Below are positions 7,810 to 19,027 of a DNA stretch of 64,000 bases, in pieces. Position 1 is the stretch's first letter. Each line of letters starts with the position of its first letter. This stretch comes from Triatoma infestans (Eukaryota > Arthropoda > Insecta > Hemiptera > Reduviidae), in the NCBI GenBank assembly GCA_011037195.1, contig JAAEAF010014925.1, forward strand, positions 102,877 through 166,876, given 5' to 3'. The translations under genes and the position numbers were made by a program. The notes beneath the pieces were generated by a model. It did no database searches, was not told the DNA's origin, and saw nothing but the letters and a program-made list of their open reading frames with translations.

Positions 7810-9840
7810 AGCCTTTAGATTATATTTTTCTTTGTAATTTACATTATTTCCAACATTTCAACCATATCATTATTCATAATTCTATTATAATCTGAAATAC
7901 ATTTTTTTTAAAACAAATTGAATACTAAGTTGACAGTTTAGAAATTTTTTAACTATAAGAATGCCCAACAAATTAGTTGTACCAACCTGTATCGGAATGT
8001 GATATATTTTATTATGTAATTTCCAGTCTGTGAGATATGTCCAATTTTTAATTAGTTAATTTATTTGTTACTTCCATATGTTACACGTCGTTATATAATT
8101 TAATTATGTAATTAAAAAATTATTTTCTTCTCAAAACTGTTTTTGTTAAGTTTCTTTATGATTTTGGGAATAGGACCACGTGGTTACAAATTTGATTTTT
8201 TTAGTGATGAGTATTCTATATATATTGGTATCTTCTATTATTTTTGTTATTTTAAGGCCTGTAATTTGATTTTATTAAATTAGCTTATGCTTAATTTAAT
8301 TTTTATATATGTTAAGTTAATTTTTAATTGGTAATTGAACTTACTGTAAGTATGAGTGTCCACTGGCTAAAAGCCATCGTGGTAGACTGATTTAAAAAAA
8401 ATGTATTTCTTATTATAAGGTGACGTCATTAGAATATGGTTTTATGATTATTAATTTATTGCTTACTTTGTTATATTTTATATTTTAATGGTTTCATTAG
8501 AAATTGTTATTATGATAATATTTAATTAATTTTAGTGTATTTGATTATTTAATATAATTTTGATATGATCTTGTTATATTTAGCAAACATCTGGCCAAAA
8601 ATAGTGTATCATGTGTTGGGAGGTTATTCTTTCCCAACACTCTTATACATTTGCACACTCTTTTCGGTCATTGACTATATTATTCAAATTTACATAGTTG
8701 TGTATTGCCTCCAGTACTTTTCTTTTAATTGTATTTTTTTCTCTATCTATCACTACTGCGTTATCAAAATCAAATTTATACTTGGTTATTCTATGATGTT
8801 TAACTAAAGTGGTTTCGGAATTGGTTTTATATTTAATGGATTTCCTGGGAAATCTAAGTATAATTACATAAAAACAGCCATAAAATACAAATTAGCGCAA
8901 TTATATTATACGTTTCTTGATGTTTAATTTATTATTAAGTTGATTAATAAAATTAATATTTTAAGAAATTCTAATGTACTAATATTATTATATTTTGGCA
9001 ATTTCATCCAAACTTTGTAATTTGTTAATTGCAAGTTGGTAACAGTGTTTGTATTTTTAATATCCATATATATCTGTAGCTATATTTGGCTATTGTTGAA
9101 TAATTGTCACATTAATCAACAAGTTTTGTAGAAAAAGTAAATTTATTAATTATTAACCACCTAAATGAATGGGTTACCTACATTCCTGTACGCAGAACTA
9201 ATTTAAAGAGGGTGTTTGATTAAATGATTTTTTTTTTTTAAATAATTATGAAGTATTTATAGATAAATAGTACTTGTATAGTTCAATACTACGATTTGAT
9301 AAAGCTGAATCCTGAATTCTTAAGTACGATTTGTTCAATTTTCCCAGATGATGTTTGGAAGCAGATGTCCTAACAGATATATGTGGATCAATAAAATTAG
9401 TGAGCACCTATGACGGACTGCACCTATCAATATGGTCATGCGCTGACAATCACTCACTTATTCATAAGTAACTAACCATCTATCTACATATATATAACAT
9501 AACATATGGTGAAGATTGATCCACTCGTCACTAATCCTTAAATGATTTAAGCATAAATCACACACAAAATAATAGCTATTGATTCACATGTTGCGAGTAA
9601 AAGGAATTTAATTATAGATACTATTCCCACTATTTGTTCATCAAGGTGTGTGGGCTAATTTGTGCTTAATTTTTAAACGGTTATAAATACTATAAAAGTA
9701 CAATTCATCATTATTTTTGAAGTTTTGGTTTATTTCTCCTTGCGTGTTTACTTTTAACAAAATTCGTCATCTTTCAAAACTATGCATCAAGAAAAAAAAA
9801 AATGGGAAATAACTTGTCAAAAATCACTCTGTAATGGAAT
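7810..9840. other. A+T-rich DNA without recognisable gene
   Basis: Right flank of the array. Very high A+T. The only longer ORF (8565-8807) is low-complexity hydrophobic sequence typical of chance in A+T-rich DNA. No terminal repeats or family matches noticed. Confidence 0.6.
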
Positions 9841-9849
9841 GAGTAGTCC

Positions 9850-10200
9850 TCTGTGAAAACTGTTGAGGAATTCGTCATAATGCCTATCAGACTTATAAAC
9901 TCCATGTTGCTAATACCATCCATTTTAGCGATAACGTGACAACAATTGGCATCCTTTAAGAGTTCTTTCTCTTTCTTTCTAGCATGCCTAACGACTGTAC
10001 GGACGAATTGGGTACAACTTTGAGAACCAAGCTACCCCTGGTAACTGTGAAAAAAAACCTATAAAAGCCAGGCAGTTTCAAGAGTCAAGTTTCCATCTCA
10101 AGGCTTTCAAGTTAGTCAAAAAACTATATTCGAAGAGTATAAAAATTCACAATCGAAGAAGTTAAACAAGCTGTCTGGAACAAGCATTCAAGAGCTTGCT
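9850..10200 (+). promoter_or_regulatory. Promoter-like segment 1 (CTATAAAAG with initiator-like site)
   Basis: CTATAAAAGCC near 10059 is a strong TATA box, followed about 30 bases later by TCAAG initiator-like sequence and a plausible 5' leader. The upstream part (TGTTGAGGAATTCGTC...) resembles the segment at 10585. No open frame of note follows directly, so its gene is absent, short or spliced. Confidence 0.35.
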
Positions 10201-10584
10201 ATTAATGGGGAGTCTAAGCCATAATTCTATACTCAAGCAACCAACTTCAGCTCTTGGCTGAAAGTATTTTTATTACAAGCGAGAGAGTTTTCATGAAGAA
10301 TCCACACTAGCTAATCAACCGAAAAAACCAAGTGTGCTAACTAGCTACACCGCTCAACAAGTTGAACTACATTTCTAGCCAATGATTCCCCACTCTATAT
10401 CATTATCACTCATCGCTCGGTAACTCTATTCTCTTTTTACTAGATCTCAACACAAAATTCCTTATATATACAAATGAAATGCAGTGATGAATTTTGTATA
10501 ATATCCATGATTTCAACAATCCCTGCTACCATAACAGTGATTACATAGCCACCAATGAAATGAGATGACGTGATAGAATTAGCA

Positions 10585-10800
10585 ATCTTCTGTTGAGGAA
10601 ATTCGCCACAACGGCGCTATAAACTTCATGTTGCTAATAGCGCTAGCGTCGGCAAGATGCGCAAACTAACAGTTTTTATACCCTTCTGTCCGAGCTAACA
10701 CTTAAAATGTGTGAAAAAATTGTCCGGCAATTTCAAGATTTTTACTCAGTCAAGAAACAACATTTGAAAACCTTAAAAATCAATTTATTCATCACCCTAT
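10585..10800 (+). promoter_or_regulatory. Promoter-like segment 2, diverged duplicate of segment 1
   Basis: Shares TGTTGAGGAA.TTCG, TATAAACT.CATGTTGC and the downstream CAATTTCAAGA...CAGTCAAGAAA pattern with 9850-10200. TTTTTATACCC near 10675 may be its TATA element. It ends directly at the ATG of the ORF at 10801. Confidence 0.3.
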
Positions 10801-11016
10801 ATGGTCACTCTTGATCCTAACAAAGTTCATTTTTTAGAAACTGAACTGCCAAAATTAGAAAAAGGAAAGTCTTATTACTTTGTGGATAACACAATTTTGT
10901 ATATTGACCGTTATGCACTTGTGACAAAAAATAAATCTGGTGTAAACCACTCACACAACTTTCTCTTACCCCAGTTTTCAAAACTGAAATTGACAAACTT
11001 TATACTTTGTAGTTAG
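10801..11016 (+). CDS. Short ORF, 71 aa, N-terminal half possibly a real first exon
   Basis: ATG directly downstream of promoter-like segment 2. Residues 1-44 are mixed polar sequence with no domain I recognise. From about residue 45 (position 10930) the ORF runs into the 5' end of dispersed repeat D, so the C-terminal part is repeat-derived. It may be a gene truncated by insertion or a chance ORF. Confidence 0.25.
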   Translation: MVTLDPNKVHFLETELPKLEKGKSYYFVDNTILYIDRYALVTKNKSGVNHSHNFLLPQFSKLKLTNFILCS

Positions 11017-11848
11017 TGTATCAAATTTAATGAAATTTGTCTGTTTTTTAAGAGAAAATCACAAAAACTGAAAAACAATTCAGTAAAAAAAAAAAACACT
11101 TCCGGTTTACTAATTTTCTTGAAACTCGGAATTTTGGCAATCTATTTATTTCTCTAATTGATTTTGTCTAGATAGTAGAATTGTATAATCAACTACACAT
11201 ATTATAGTATAGCATATTACCTACCCCTCCACCAAAAGCCCGCTTAAATGAGTTTTCCCGGAAAAATGTTTCAAATGAAAGCTGTAGTTCTTTATGTGTG
11301 TAGTTCACATATTTAGTTTAGAAAAATAGCATCTGATTTTCTTCAAATTCAGAATTTCAACAACATATTTAATTCTAATTAATATTATTTAGATGATAGA
11401 ATTGTGTTATAAACTGAAATAGCACTTTAGTGGACAAACTAACTCCACCCCTCCAGCAAAAGTGTGCCCTTATATGCATTTTTCTGGAGAAATGTTTCAA
11501 ATAAAAATTGTAGATCTTTGTATGTGTAGTTGATATAGCAAGTTTTAAAGAAGATCGTTAGAGCCATTTTTGAGAAAATTGCAAAAATGTGGAAAAAAAA
11601 AACATTCGGATGAGGGATTTTGACAGATAATCTAGAGTCGGATCCTATGGTGATACCTAAACGGAATATTAAGTTTAAACTTTCTACGATTTTTCGTTTT
11701 TGAGCTATGCTGTTCACATACATACATATATATATATATATACAAACAGAGACCATTTTCTAAAAACCATTTTTTTTGGACTAAGGAGACCTCAAACGGA
11801 TATTTTCCGTGAAAACTCAACATCGAAAATTTGACACGATTACAAAAA
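10930..11848 (+). repeat. Dispersed repeat D, near-complete copy
   Basis: Starts with TCTGGTGTAAACCACTC (relative of the 62274 copy) and ends near GACACGATTAC. It contains about two internal monomers of roughly 300 bp, each with CACTTCCGGTT, AATTTCAACAACATATT and GGAGCCATTTTTGAG blocks, then a terminal block with a short AT/CA microsatellite. No coding capacity. Confidence 0.7.
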
Positions 11849-12095
11849 AAATTTCGAAAGTGAAGGACTTAAGAAATCGAAGCGTTGGTTGCAGAGCTTT
11901 AAAGCGTTTGCAAAAATGCTTCAATTAGGGTCATTAGTGTTTAGGTTCCTTCTTAGTAGTATCTAATAATTACACTTTATTCAATTCATGTGTATTTATG
12001 TAGCGCTAGAGAAAGTATTTAATGGAAATAGAAGTAGGGTTGGATTTGGCTAGCATTTAAGGTTCCACGGTCATTTGCATGCAAATCACTTCAGT
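11849..12095. other. No feature seen
   Basis: Short unique-looking stretch between repeat D and the hammerhead-like motif; nothing recognisable. Confidence 0.5.
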
Positions 12096-12129
12096 TTCCG
12101 GGTTGAGACCGCATTAGTGGTTCACTGAA

Positions 12130-12171
12130 AACCGACGTTTCGCCCATTTTGCAATGAGCCTCTTCAGGATC
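12130..12171 (-). ncRNA. Hammerhead-like motif, GAAACGTC type
   Basis: On the minus strand: CTGAAGA, one extra G, GCTCATT/AATGGGC stem II (seven pairs, one G-U) closed by the tetraloop GCAA, GAAA, CG, TC. This is the widespread arthropod motif associated with Penelope-like elements. The extra base before stem II is the same departure from canonical as in the array motif. Confidence 0.45.
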
Positions 12172-12379
12172 GTTACACCTTGAAAACATCATCTTATTCG
12201 AAAATGTATCCGTAATGTTCGTTTTTAATAATTTTAAAAGTTGATTATTGGTAGTACATATATTATTCCTCCTCCCAACTCCAACTATGATGTTTATTCG
12301 AGCCACTTCGATCAAGTTGATGAGCTCAAATAATTTTACTCGGAGATTATAAGGCCACATATTCAGTAGTCTAAAGATG

Positions 12380-13752
12380 ATCCTTATTTTATTAGTTCAG
12401 TTAATTATATTCAACATAATATTTTATTATAATTTATTCAGTCCCATAATTTTATACAATTTAATTATGTTAATAATACATCTAACAAGAGAGTCCTTGA
12501 TTTCGTTCACCCTAATATTCCCTCAATTACCTCTTCTGAATACGATAGATCAGCCCTTCTCTATAATGATCCGCTTCATCCTCCACGTCATGTTGAATTT
12601 TCCATTACTATGTCTAATCAACTTATTTAACAAACACCATTACTTACATAATTTTAGGCATTCAAACTTTAAAGCTTTAAATTTTTACTTTTCCAGCTTT
12701 GATTGGAACAACTTATTTCTTGATAAGTCCCATTGATTCTAATGTGGATTTATTTTACACTATTTTATATCATTGTTTTGATTTATTTGTACCCACTAAG
12801 AAACGAACTGCTAGTACTTTTACACCAAAGGTTTTCAAAGGTGCTAAAACAACTAATTTCACTTAAAAAAGAAATCCATAGAGAATTTAAATACACCAAT
12901 TCTTTAATTCCTTACAAAGAATTTTCCATTCTCAGTTAGAAATGTAAAACATTTTCAAAACGTTGTTCCTTTGATTACATAATTCATACATTTAAAATAT
13001 CCATTACAATCAATTACAATGTGAAACCTTTCTGGTCCTATATTAAATCTTAAAAAAATACATCCATTCCTAAATACATGACTTTTGAAAACATAAATGC
13101 TGACCCTGATGAACAAATAGCTCAATTATTTACTAGTTACTTCTCTTGTGTATATTTGTAATAAACCTTGTGATTTACCAGATTATTCTGTATATTATAA
13201 TAATTAAATTATAACTAATTATTATTCTTGATTGTGATGATGTAATGAAGAAATTACTAATCTTGATATCAATTCTAATAAGAGCTCTGGCCCTGATCAA
13301 ATACCTCCAATTATCTTAAAATACTGTCTATCCTTTATTAAATCCTCTAACTGCTCTCTATTTAATCAGTCCTTAAGCTCTGGAATTTTCGCTTTAAAAT
13401 GGGAGCTCGGCTTCATTATAAATCTCTGTTCAAGACTGGTGAGTCTTCCAATATTAAGTACTACAGACCCATCTGTTTACCGTCTATTATTTCTAAATTA
13501 TTAGAGAGTTTAGTACTTGGAAAAATCTCCCAATACTTTATTAATACAATAAGTTCTAATCAACATGGTTTTCTACCAGGTCGATCAACCACCCCACTAC
13601 TAATCTATTATTGTTTCAAAAATTTTATTCTATCTTCTTGTGCTGAGAATGTTCGTGTTGGATGTAATTTACACTGATATAACTAAAGCTTTTGACCAGG
13701 TGAACCGTAACATTCTCATTCATAAATTAAACCAATATGGATTTCATATAGA
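12380..13752 (+). pseudogene. Jockey-like LINE ORF2, 5' part (endonuclease tail, linker, RT start)
   Basis: In shifting frames the conceptual product gives an endonuclease C-terminus (VLDFVHPNIPS, HPPHHVEFSI), a linker (LFVPTKKRT, KKEIHREFKYTNSL), then RT motifs: SSGPDQIPP, YRPICLPSIISKLLE, NQHGFLPGRSTT and TDITKAFDQVN. These are characteristic of jockey/CR1-like non-LTR retrotransposons that copy RNA at a nicked target. Several stops and frameshifts make it non-functional. Coding similarity stops at about 13752 and resumes at about 15925, so the gene is split by later insertions. Confidence 0.8.
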
Positions 13753-13765
13753 GGTTAGTTAGTTG

Positions 13766-14493
13766 TGTAATGACATATCAGGGTCATAGCAATGTCAAAG
13801 TGGCTCCAGCCAGCCGCCATCTTCACAAAGGATGGCAGGAAGAAAGGATAATTTATAACTAGTGGCCCAGCCGGCCGCTGTCTTCAAGACAAGGGCCGCG
13901 GCCAAACAAAAACCCTTTTCAATACAAGGGTCAATACATTACATCAAAGACAAGCACCGATAAAGCTGGCCACTGACCTAAATGACCATTGGTCGCGGAC
14001 CTGGCCAAGGTCGCACACTACGAGAGATGTCTTAGTGTGAGTTGTGAGTAATACTAATATAAACTTCGCCCCACTGGAGGAGGGGATGATTTTACATCAG
14101 TATCACGAGTATGATTATATCAGTAGCTACAGTATCATCAGTATCACCAGTATTATCATTATATCACTATAGCTTCAGTCTATACTGTATATATCATTAC
14201 AGTTCGAGAGCGCGTCCCTATACAAGGTTATAATTATAATCATAGTTGTGCATATTAGTTTATTTATTTTAATCATTTTAAATTATTTGTTGTTTATCTC
14301 CTATTTATTTCTAATTATTTCATGTTAATAGTTACCAATTCTCACATTTAAATTATTGTAAAAATATAGTCTATTTTTATAAATTCAGTGTTAGTAATTC
14401 AAGCAATAACTCTCTGAAATCTCTAAACTAACTTCCGCCTAATAAATCCCTCTTCAAGGCATATAACTTCATACCTCAGGAATCACGACAACA
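13766..14493 (+). repeat. 5' LTR of a truncated LTR retrotransposon
   Basis: TGTAATGACA...ACAACA, 728 bp, placed two bases before a tRNA-Leu primer site. It contains a TATA element (TATAAAC near 14058) and AATAAA at 14441-14446 in the order expected for U3-R-U5. It interrupts the jockey-like LINE. No 3' LTR was found. Confidence 0.65.
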
Positions 14494-14495
14494 TC

Positions 14496-14515
14496 TGGTG
14501 GCAGCGGTGGGATCC
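14496..14515 (+). promoter_or_regulatory. Primer-binding site, tRNA-Leu type
   Basis: The same 19-base sequence as the primer sites in the array, then C. It directly follows the LTR end. Confidence 0.75.
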
Positions 14516-14637
14516 GAAAAGCGATTCCAGTAGTTCTTCTGAGTAAGTCAAATTTTTATACATATTTTTTTTTAATTATTAACTTTTATACTGTGATCAT
14601 ATCCGTTCAATTAAATTGAACTATTTTTGTGAATTTA

Positions 14638-14936
14638 TGAAAACTAGGGGATCTAGGAAAACTCGCGCAAGTCCCGTTAAAATTTCTGATTCTCAATCAA
14701 TTAAAAACATGACCACATAAATATAATCTCAATGGTATGCAGATGTCTCTAGAAGAGGCTGTGCAACACCTCTTGGGTGAAAGGGAAAGGTCTGCACTTG
14801 CTCCCCCGGCCCAAGATAAAACGTCCATTATTGCCAGTCTGTACATCTTAAACCAGATTCCGTGTTTTGATGGGGAACAGAACACGACAATTGATTCCAC
14901 TGCAGTTGCCTTAGACAAAGAAATTACAGACAAATA
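14638..14936 (+). pseudogene. Gag-like fragment of the LTR element
   Basis: A basic start (MKTRGSRKTRASPV) begins at the ATG at 14638, is interrupted by a stop near 14719, and continues in another frame as ...EEAVQHLLGERERSA...SLYILNQIPCFDGEQNTT. The IPCFDGE segment resembles the IPxFDG stretch of LTR-retrotransposon Gag N-termini. The element is cut soon after by unrelated A+T-rich DNA and a LINE tail. Confidence 0.45.
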
Positions 14937-15139
14937 AACTAAGAAATAAATAATGTATACAAAAATGCAAATATAACCTAAAGTTAGTGTAAATAAATAA
15001 AATATAAACATATCGATATAAAAGTAAACAGTGCATACTACAAAGGAGATAACTAAATATTAATACAAATAACCGTCTTTTGGAAACGAAATAAACTTTG
15101 ACAAAACCAATAATAAATAAATCATCATATTATAACGTA

Positions 15140-15920
15140 TCATACAATGAAGATTTTTTTTCTTTTTCTTTTTTTTAAATAATTAAATTTACATATACAT
15201 ACCTGTACTGCCAGGCTTGTTTTCAAAAGTTCTATAAATTCGTTATAATGTAAAAATTCTTTTTTGAAATGTATCACCCTGAATTCTTTTAGTATGGGAC
15301 ATAAAGAAATAAAATTAAATACATCCTCATTTCTATTTTTTAAATTATATAAAGAACACAGTTTTAAGCTAGAACTGAATGAATAGTTATTTAAATAAAG
15401 AAGTTCTCCTCTGCATTTTATAATCAATCTATCCTATTGAGATGGAATCCAGATTACTATTAACATAATCTAATTGATTATTTAAACCTTTATATAAAGT
15501 ATAGTGAACACTTTTTCAGGCAATTAAGTTGTAATCATTAATTAATTTAGTTTTAACTTTGCTTATTATATCGCGGACTTTAATGTTTTTATTTAGTAAT
15601 TCTTCCATTGGAATATTATATGTTAAACAGAATTTTTGCCAATCTTTATATATAAATATTTTTTTATCTATGTTTTCTCTGATTAGAATATGGGGATATC
15701 TATCTGATGGTAAACTAAGTTATCTATTTAAAAAATTTAAATGTAGTCTAACTGTATATATAAAAAAGAGCATCACATTTGTCTCTAAGTATAGAATATA
15801 GTCCGGAGTGTAAACTGGAAGATAGAAAATTGTCCACCTTATCATATCTGTCCATGCCCCATATTTGGGCGCCATAACAAATGATCGCTCAGAATAGATA
15901 ATACATTGTAAAGATTAATA
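15140..15920 (-). pseudogene. LINE 3' end (RT C-terminus with CCHC-like tail), reverse orientation
   Basis: Read on the minus strand, pieces in different frames give AIICYGAQIWGMDRYDKV, TPDYILYLETN, SDRYPHILIRENID and ...NFISLCPILKEFRVIHF. These match the same order in the LINE at 31470-32600 (RSVICYAAQAWG, TPSAFIHFETK, LYHFRAVCPALGEIR). The T-rich run at 15154-15175 fits its poly(A) tail. It is 5'-truncated and frameshifted, and lies within the disrupted jockey-like LINE. Confidence 0.7.
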
Positions 15921-15924
15921 AACT

Positions 15925-16780
15925 CAAGTTCTTATCCTATTGAAGCTGTACCTGGAGTTCCCCAGGATTCACATCTCGGACCATTCTTATTTTTGTTGTA
16001 TATTAATGATGATGCATCTATTTTCTCTAATATTGAATTTCTTATTTATGCATATGACATCAAGATTCATAAAAAAGATCTCAAAAATTCTGATGAAAAA
16101 TTCTTCAAAAAGAATTTAACAAAATTCAGTGATTGGTGTTTCAAGAATGGGTCTTTCTCTAAATCCTTAACTAAATATCTTCAGATTTCCTTTTCTAAAT
16201 CTAAGTCTTTTATCCCTTTCCAAGATCAACTATTTGGCTCAAATTTAACCACAGTCGACAGAGCTTTTAAAGATCTGGGAATAATTTTTGAATTACAGTC
16301 TAACTTTTTCTGACCACATAGATTTAATTTGCAGAAAGGCGTTCAGTATACTAGGATTCATTAGCAAAAATAGTAAAGATTTCACTAATGTGGATTGTAT
16401 GAAAATCCTTTTATTCACAACTGAGCGAAATCTATCAGAATCTGGTTCTTGTATTTTGGTCTCCACATACACATCAAAAATCAATAAAAATCGAAAGAAT
16501 CCAACATAAGTGTCATAGAATCATCAGATTCAAACTTGGATACCATTACTAAAGAATTTTTAGTACAGAGAACGTTAGGCTTAGCCTTAATCTGCCTATT
16601 CTCTTAAATACAAGGGAACATTTGATGTCGTTTTTATCTGCAACCTCATTCATAACAAACATCACAATAAACTGTCCTGATCTAGTATCGTTCCAAAATT
16701 TCAATGTTCCAACTCAATCAAATTGTAAACCTTTTATTTTTCACTCCTGTTTATTTTGAAATATAATTACTTTAAATAGG
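15925..16780 (+). pseudogene. Jockey-like LINE ORF2, 3' part
   Basis: Continuation of the LINE broken at 13752. GVPQDSHLGPFLFLLYINDD is the RT B-motif region, AYDIKIHKK stands where the YADD catalytic box should be (here decayed to YAYD), and KDLGIIFELQSNF and later KIERIQHKCHRIIRFKLGY are typical of the post-RT domain. Multiple frameshifts. About 25-30 residues between the two halves are missing, so the insertion was accompanied by a deletion. Confidence 0.75.
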
Positions 16781-16917
16781 CTGGCCTATATAGGATGATA
16801 AAGACAACAAATTCATTTGCTATGATATTTTTCATTGTAAATTGAATGAAATTAAATACTACTATGCAAAACGATGATGAAAAAGAGATGATATTGTGTT
16901 ACTGAAAATTAAAATAT

Positions 16918-17010
16918 ATTTTTTATATATATATATATATTTTTTTACTTTCTCTTACTCCTAGTAAGAGAAAATATTGTATTCGTGTCAAATTTTTTTT
17001 TTTATAATTA
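16918..17010 (-). repeat. (TA)n and terminal fragment of repeat D
   Basis: A short (TA)n run at 16924-16940 is followed by ACTTTCTCTTACT...AGTAAGAGAAA and GTGTCAAAT, the inverted 3' terminus of repeat D. Confidence 0.5.
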
Positions 17011-17282
17011 TTTATTCTTCTAATTTTACAAATATAAAAGTTTCATGTTACGTTTATAAGAATTTTTAAATTAGTTTGCAAATTTCTTGCACTATATTTT
17101 AGTTGTATTATTTTTAATGGTTTTTGTGCAATAATTTATTTTTATTTATCGCTTATATGTGCATTATATTGAAATGTAGATAATAATAACCTCCATATGT
17201 ATACAATCAACAAACCAACAAGTGTGAGTGTAATAGAAATATTGCGTAGAAATGAACTCTCTACACCAACTTGGTGAATTTG

Positions 17283-17316
17283 CTCTGACGATTGATGAAA
17301 ATCCGAAATCGGTCAG
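17283..17316 (+). ncRNA. Hammerhead-like motif, second subfamily
   Basis: CTGACGA, extra T, TGAT/ATCC stem II (three pairs plus one mismatch) with GAAA loop, GAAA, TCGG, TC. It is followed by the CATGCTACGACGGATAAAAT tail shared with the 49.6-kb copy. Confidence 0.45.
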
Positions 17317-17608
17317 GAACAAAAAGGAATATACATGCTACGACGGATAAAATACCAGATATAATATATATACTTTTTTATTATAATATATATATTTTTT
17401 TAACTTCTCCTTTTTTAATAGTCGATAAAAATTTTTATATTTGAAAATTAATTTTATAGTTTATTTTTTATATTCTACTGTTTATATTGTAATTGTAATT
17501 TCTTTATTTTAATTTTGTTTATTTAATTTACACTTTATTTCTTGTAAAAGGGCTAATTAGCCCGAATATCTTAAATAAAAAAATATATTATATATATATA
17601 TAAATATA

Positions 17609-18216
17609 CAGGGTGTCCCAAGGTATATGGATAACGACTTTTTATCGGAAACTAAGATAGCTAGAAAAAAAAACTGAAAAATACGTGTCCCCGTAGTTTT
17701 TTGTTAGAAAACCAAATTAAATTTGCAAATTTGTTTTGGTGCTTTTCCAGAAGCGAGATACAGGCACTAACTTCATTTTTTTTTCCAATGGGGAGGGTGT
17801 GGTTTTATTCAAGAATAGATTCTTCTATTGTTGTAAGAAAATTTACTTAAACGTTTTTTTCTTTGAGCGATATTTTACAAGTTATCAATGAAAACATGAT
17901 TCTTATCATTTTGAATTTTCTACAAGAATCATGTTTTCATTCATAACTTGTAAAATATCGCTCAAAGAAAAAAACCGTTTAAGTCAATTTTTCTTACAAA
18001 AAATAGAAGAATCTATTTCTTGAATAAAAACCACACCTCCCCATTGGAAAAAATGAAGTTGATGCCTGTATTTCGCATCAGGAAGCACCAAAACAAATTT
18101 GCAAATTAAATTTGGATTTCTAAAAAAAAACTACGGGGACACCTGTTTTTTAATTTTTTTCTAGCTATCTTAGTTTCCGATAAAAAGTCATTATCCATAT
18201 ACCTTGGGACACCCTG
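17609..18216. mobile_element. Foldback element, 608 bp, arms about 290 bp
   Basis: Begins CAGGGTGTCCCAAGG and ends with its complement, CCTTGGGACACCCTG. The two halves are imperfect inverted copies throughout (ATAACGACTTTTTATCGG, GCTAGAAAAAAA, GCAAATTTGTTTTGG and AACATGATTCTT all recur inverted), meeting at about 17910. No ORF. The ends resemble the CAGGGTG termini of non-autonomous mariner-type elements; the A+T flanks (ATATA / ATATA) are compatible with a TA target. An RNA copy would form a very long hairpin. Confidence 0.8.
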
Positions 18217-18814
18217 CATATAAAACTTGAGTATTGACAACTTTGATCGCAAAGAGCCGCTATTTTGACAAACTCGAGACATTCGTTTTTATTGGTTTAA
18301 TGGAACTAGTAAAAAATTGATAAAAATGGATGAAGAATGATTGCTTCTCCGACAATTGCCAATATACACATATATCTACAATTAGTGAGATAGTTGTGAA
18401 AAGATTAGACAATAAAATAAAAACGTTTCAATAATTATTTCCTCAAATCTTTTATGGTTTCTTTTTTCGACCCTTAAAACACAATTATGATGTTTCATGT
18501 ACACTAGAACATTTAGTATAATAATATACATTAAGAGATATTATAAAATTCATTTAAATATTTACGTATTTTTAAGTACTTAATTTTCATTAAAAAAAAG
18601 TAAGAAATAATTTTTGCGAGCTAACTGCGTAAAATTTCCATGTCAAATCGATATGGAGGTCAGAAAAAAAAAACAAAATGTTTATTATTTCTTGACATGA
18701 ATCTACATTTATATGATAATTATTTCTTAATTATAATCCTTATTATGTAAACAATAATTTCAATACTTTTTACTTTTTCTTTATAACGGTCACCTAATTT
18801 CTGAAAGAGAACTA

Positions 18815-19013
18815 AAAAAGTAAGTAATGCCTATTTTTTCAGGCGGGCTTAACGTCCAACTACCAAATTTGGTGTCGTGGACGGGGGCGGAAGCACCTAC
18901 TTTACTATTAACATTTTTTAAACAAATATAAAATTTAGTTATACGCTGGACGCGAACTGGGGTTCTCCCACTTACAAGTCCATGCTCATAACCATTACAC
19001 TAACACCCGCCCC
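18815..19013 (-). mobile_element. tRNA-derived SINE with perfect 14-bp target duplication
   Basis: Flanked by CTGAAAGAGAACTA at 18801-18814 and 19014-19027. On the minus strand the head has an A box (TAGTGTAATGG) and a B-box-like AGTTCGCGTCC in tRNA spacing. The body ends AAGCCCGCCTGAAAAAATAGG with a short A/T-rich tail. A related but older copy is at 58183-58380. Perfect duplications imply relatively recent insertion. Confidence 0.85.
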
Positions 19014-19027
19014 CTGAAAGAGAACTA

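Noticed and set aside
8565..8807. 80-codon ORF
   Set aside because: Low-complexity hydrophobic sequence expected by chance in A+T-rich DNA.
12091..12360. 89-codon minus-strand ORF
   Set aside because: Its end is translated from the hammerhead-like motif; upstream residues match no family I know. Possibly untranslated Penelope-type DNA.
18940..19013. Genuine tRNA gene on the minus strand
   Set aside because: A and B boxes are present, but the acceptor stem does not close and the sequence continues into a SINE body with target duplications.
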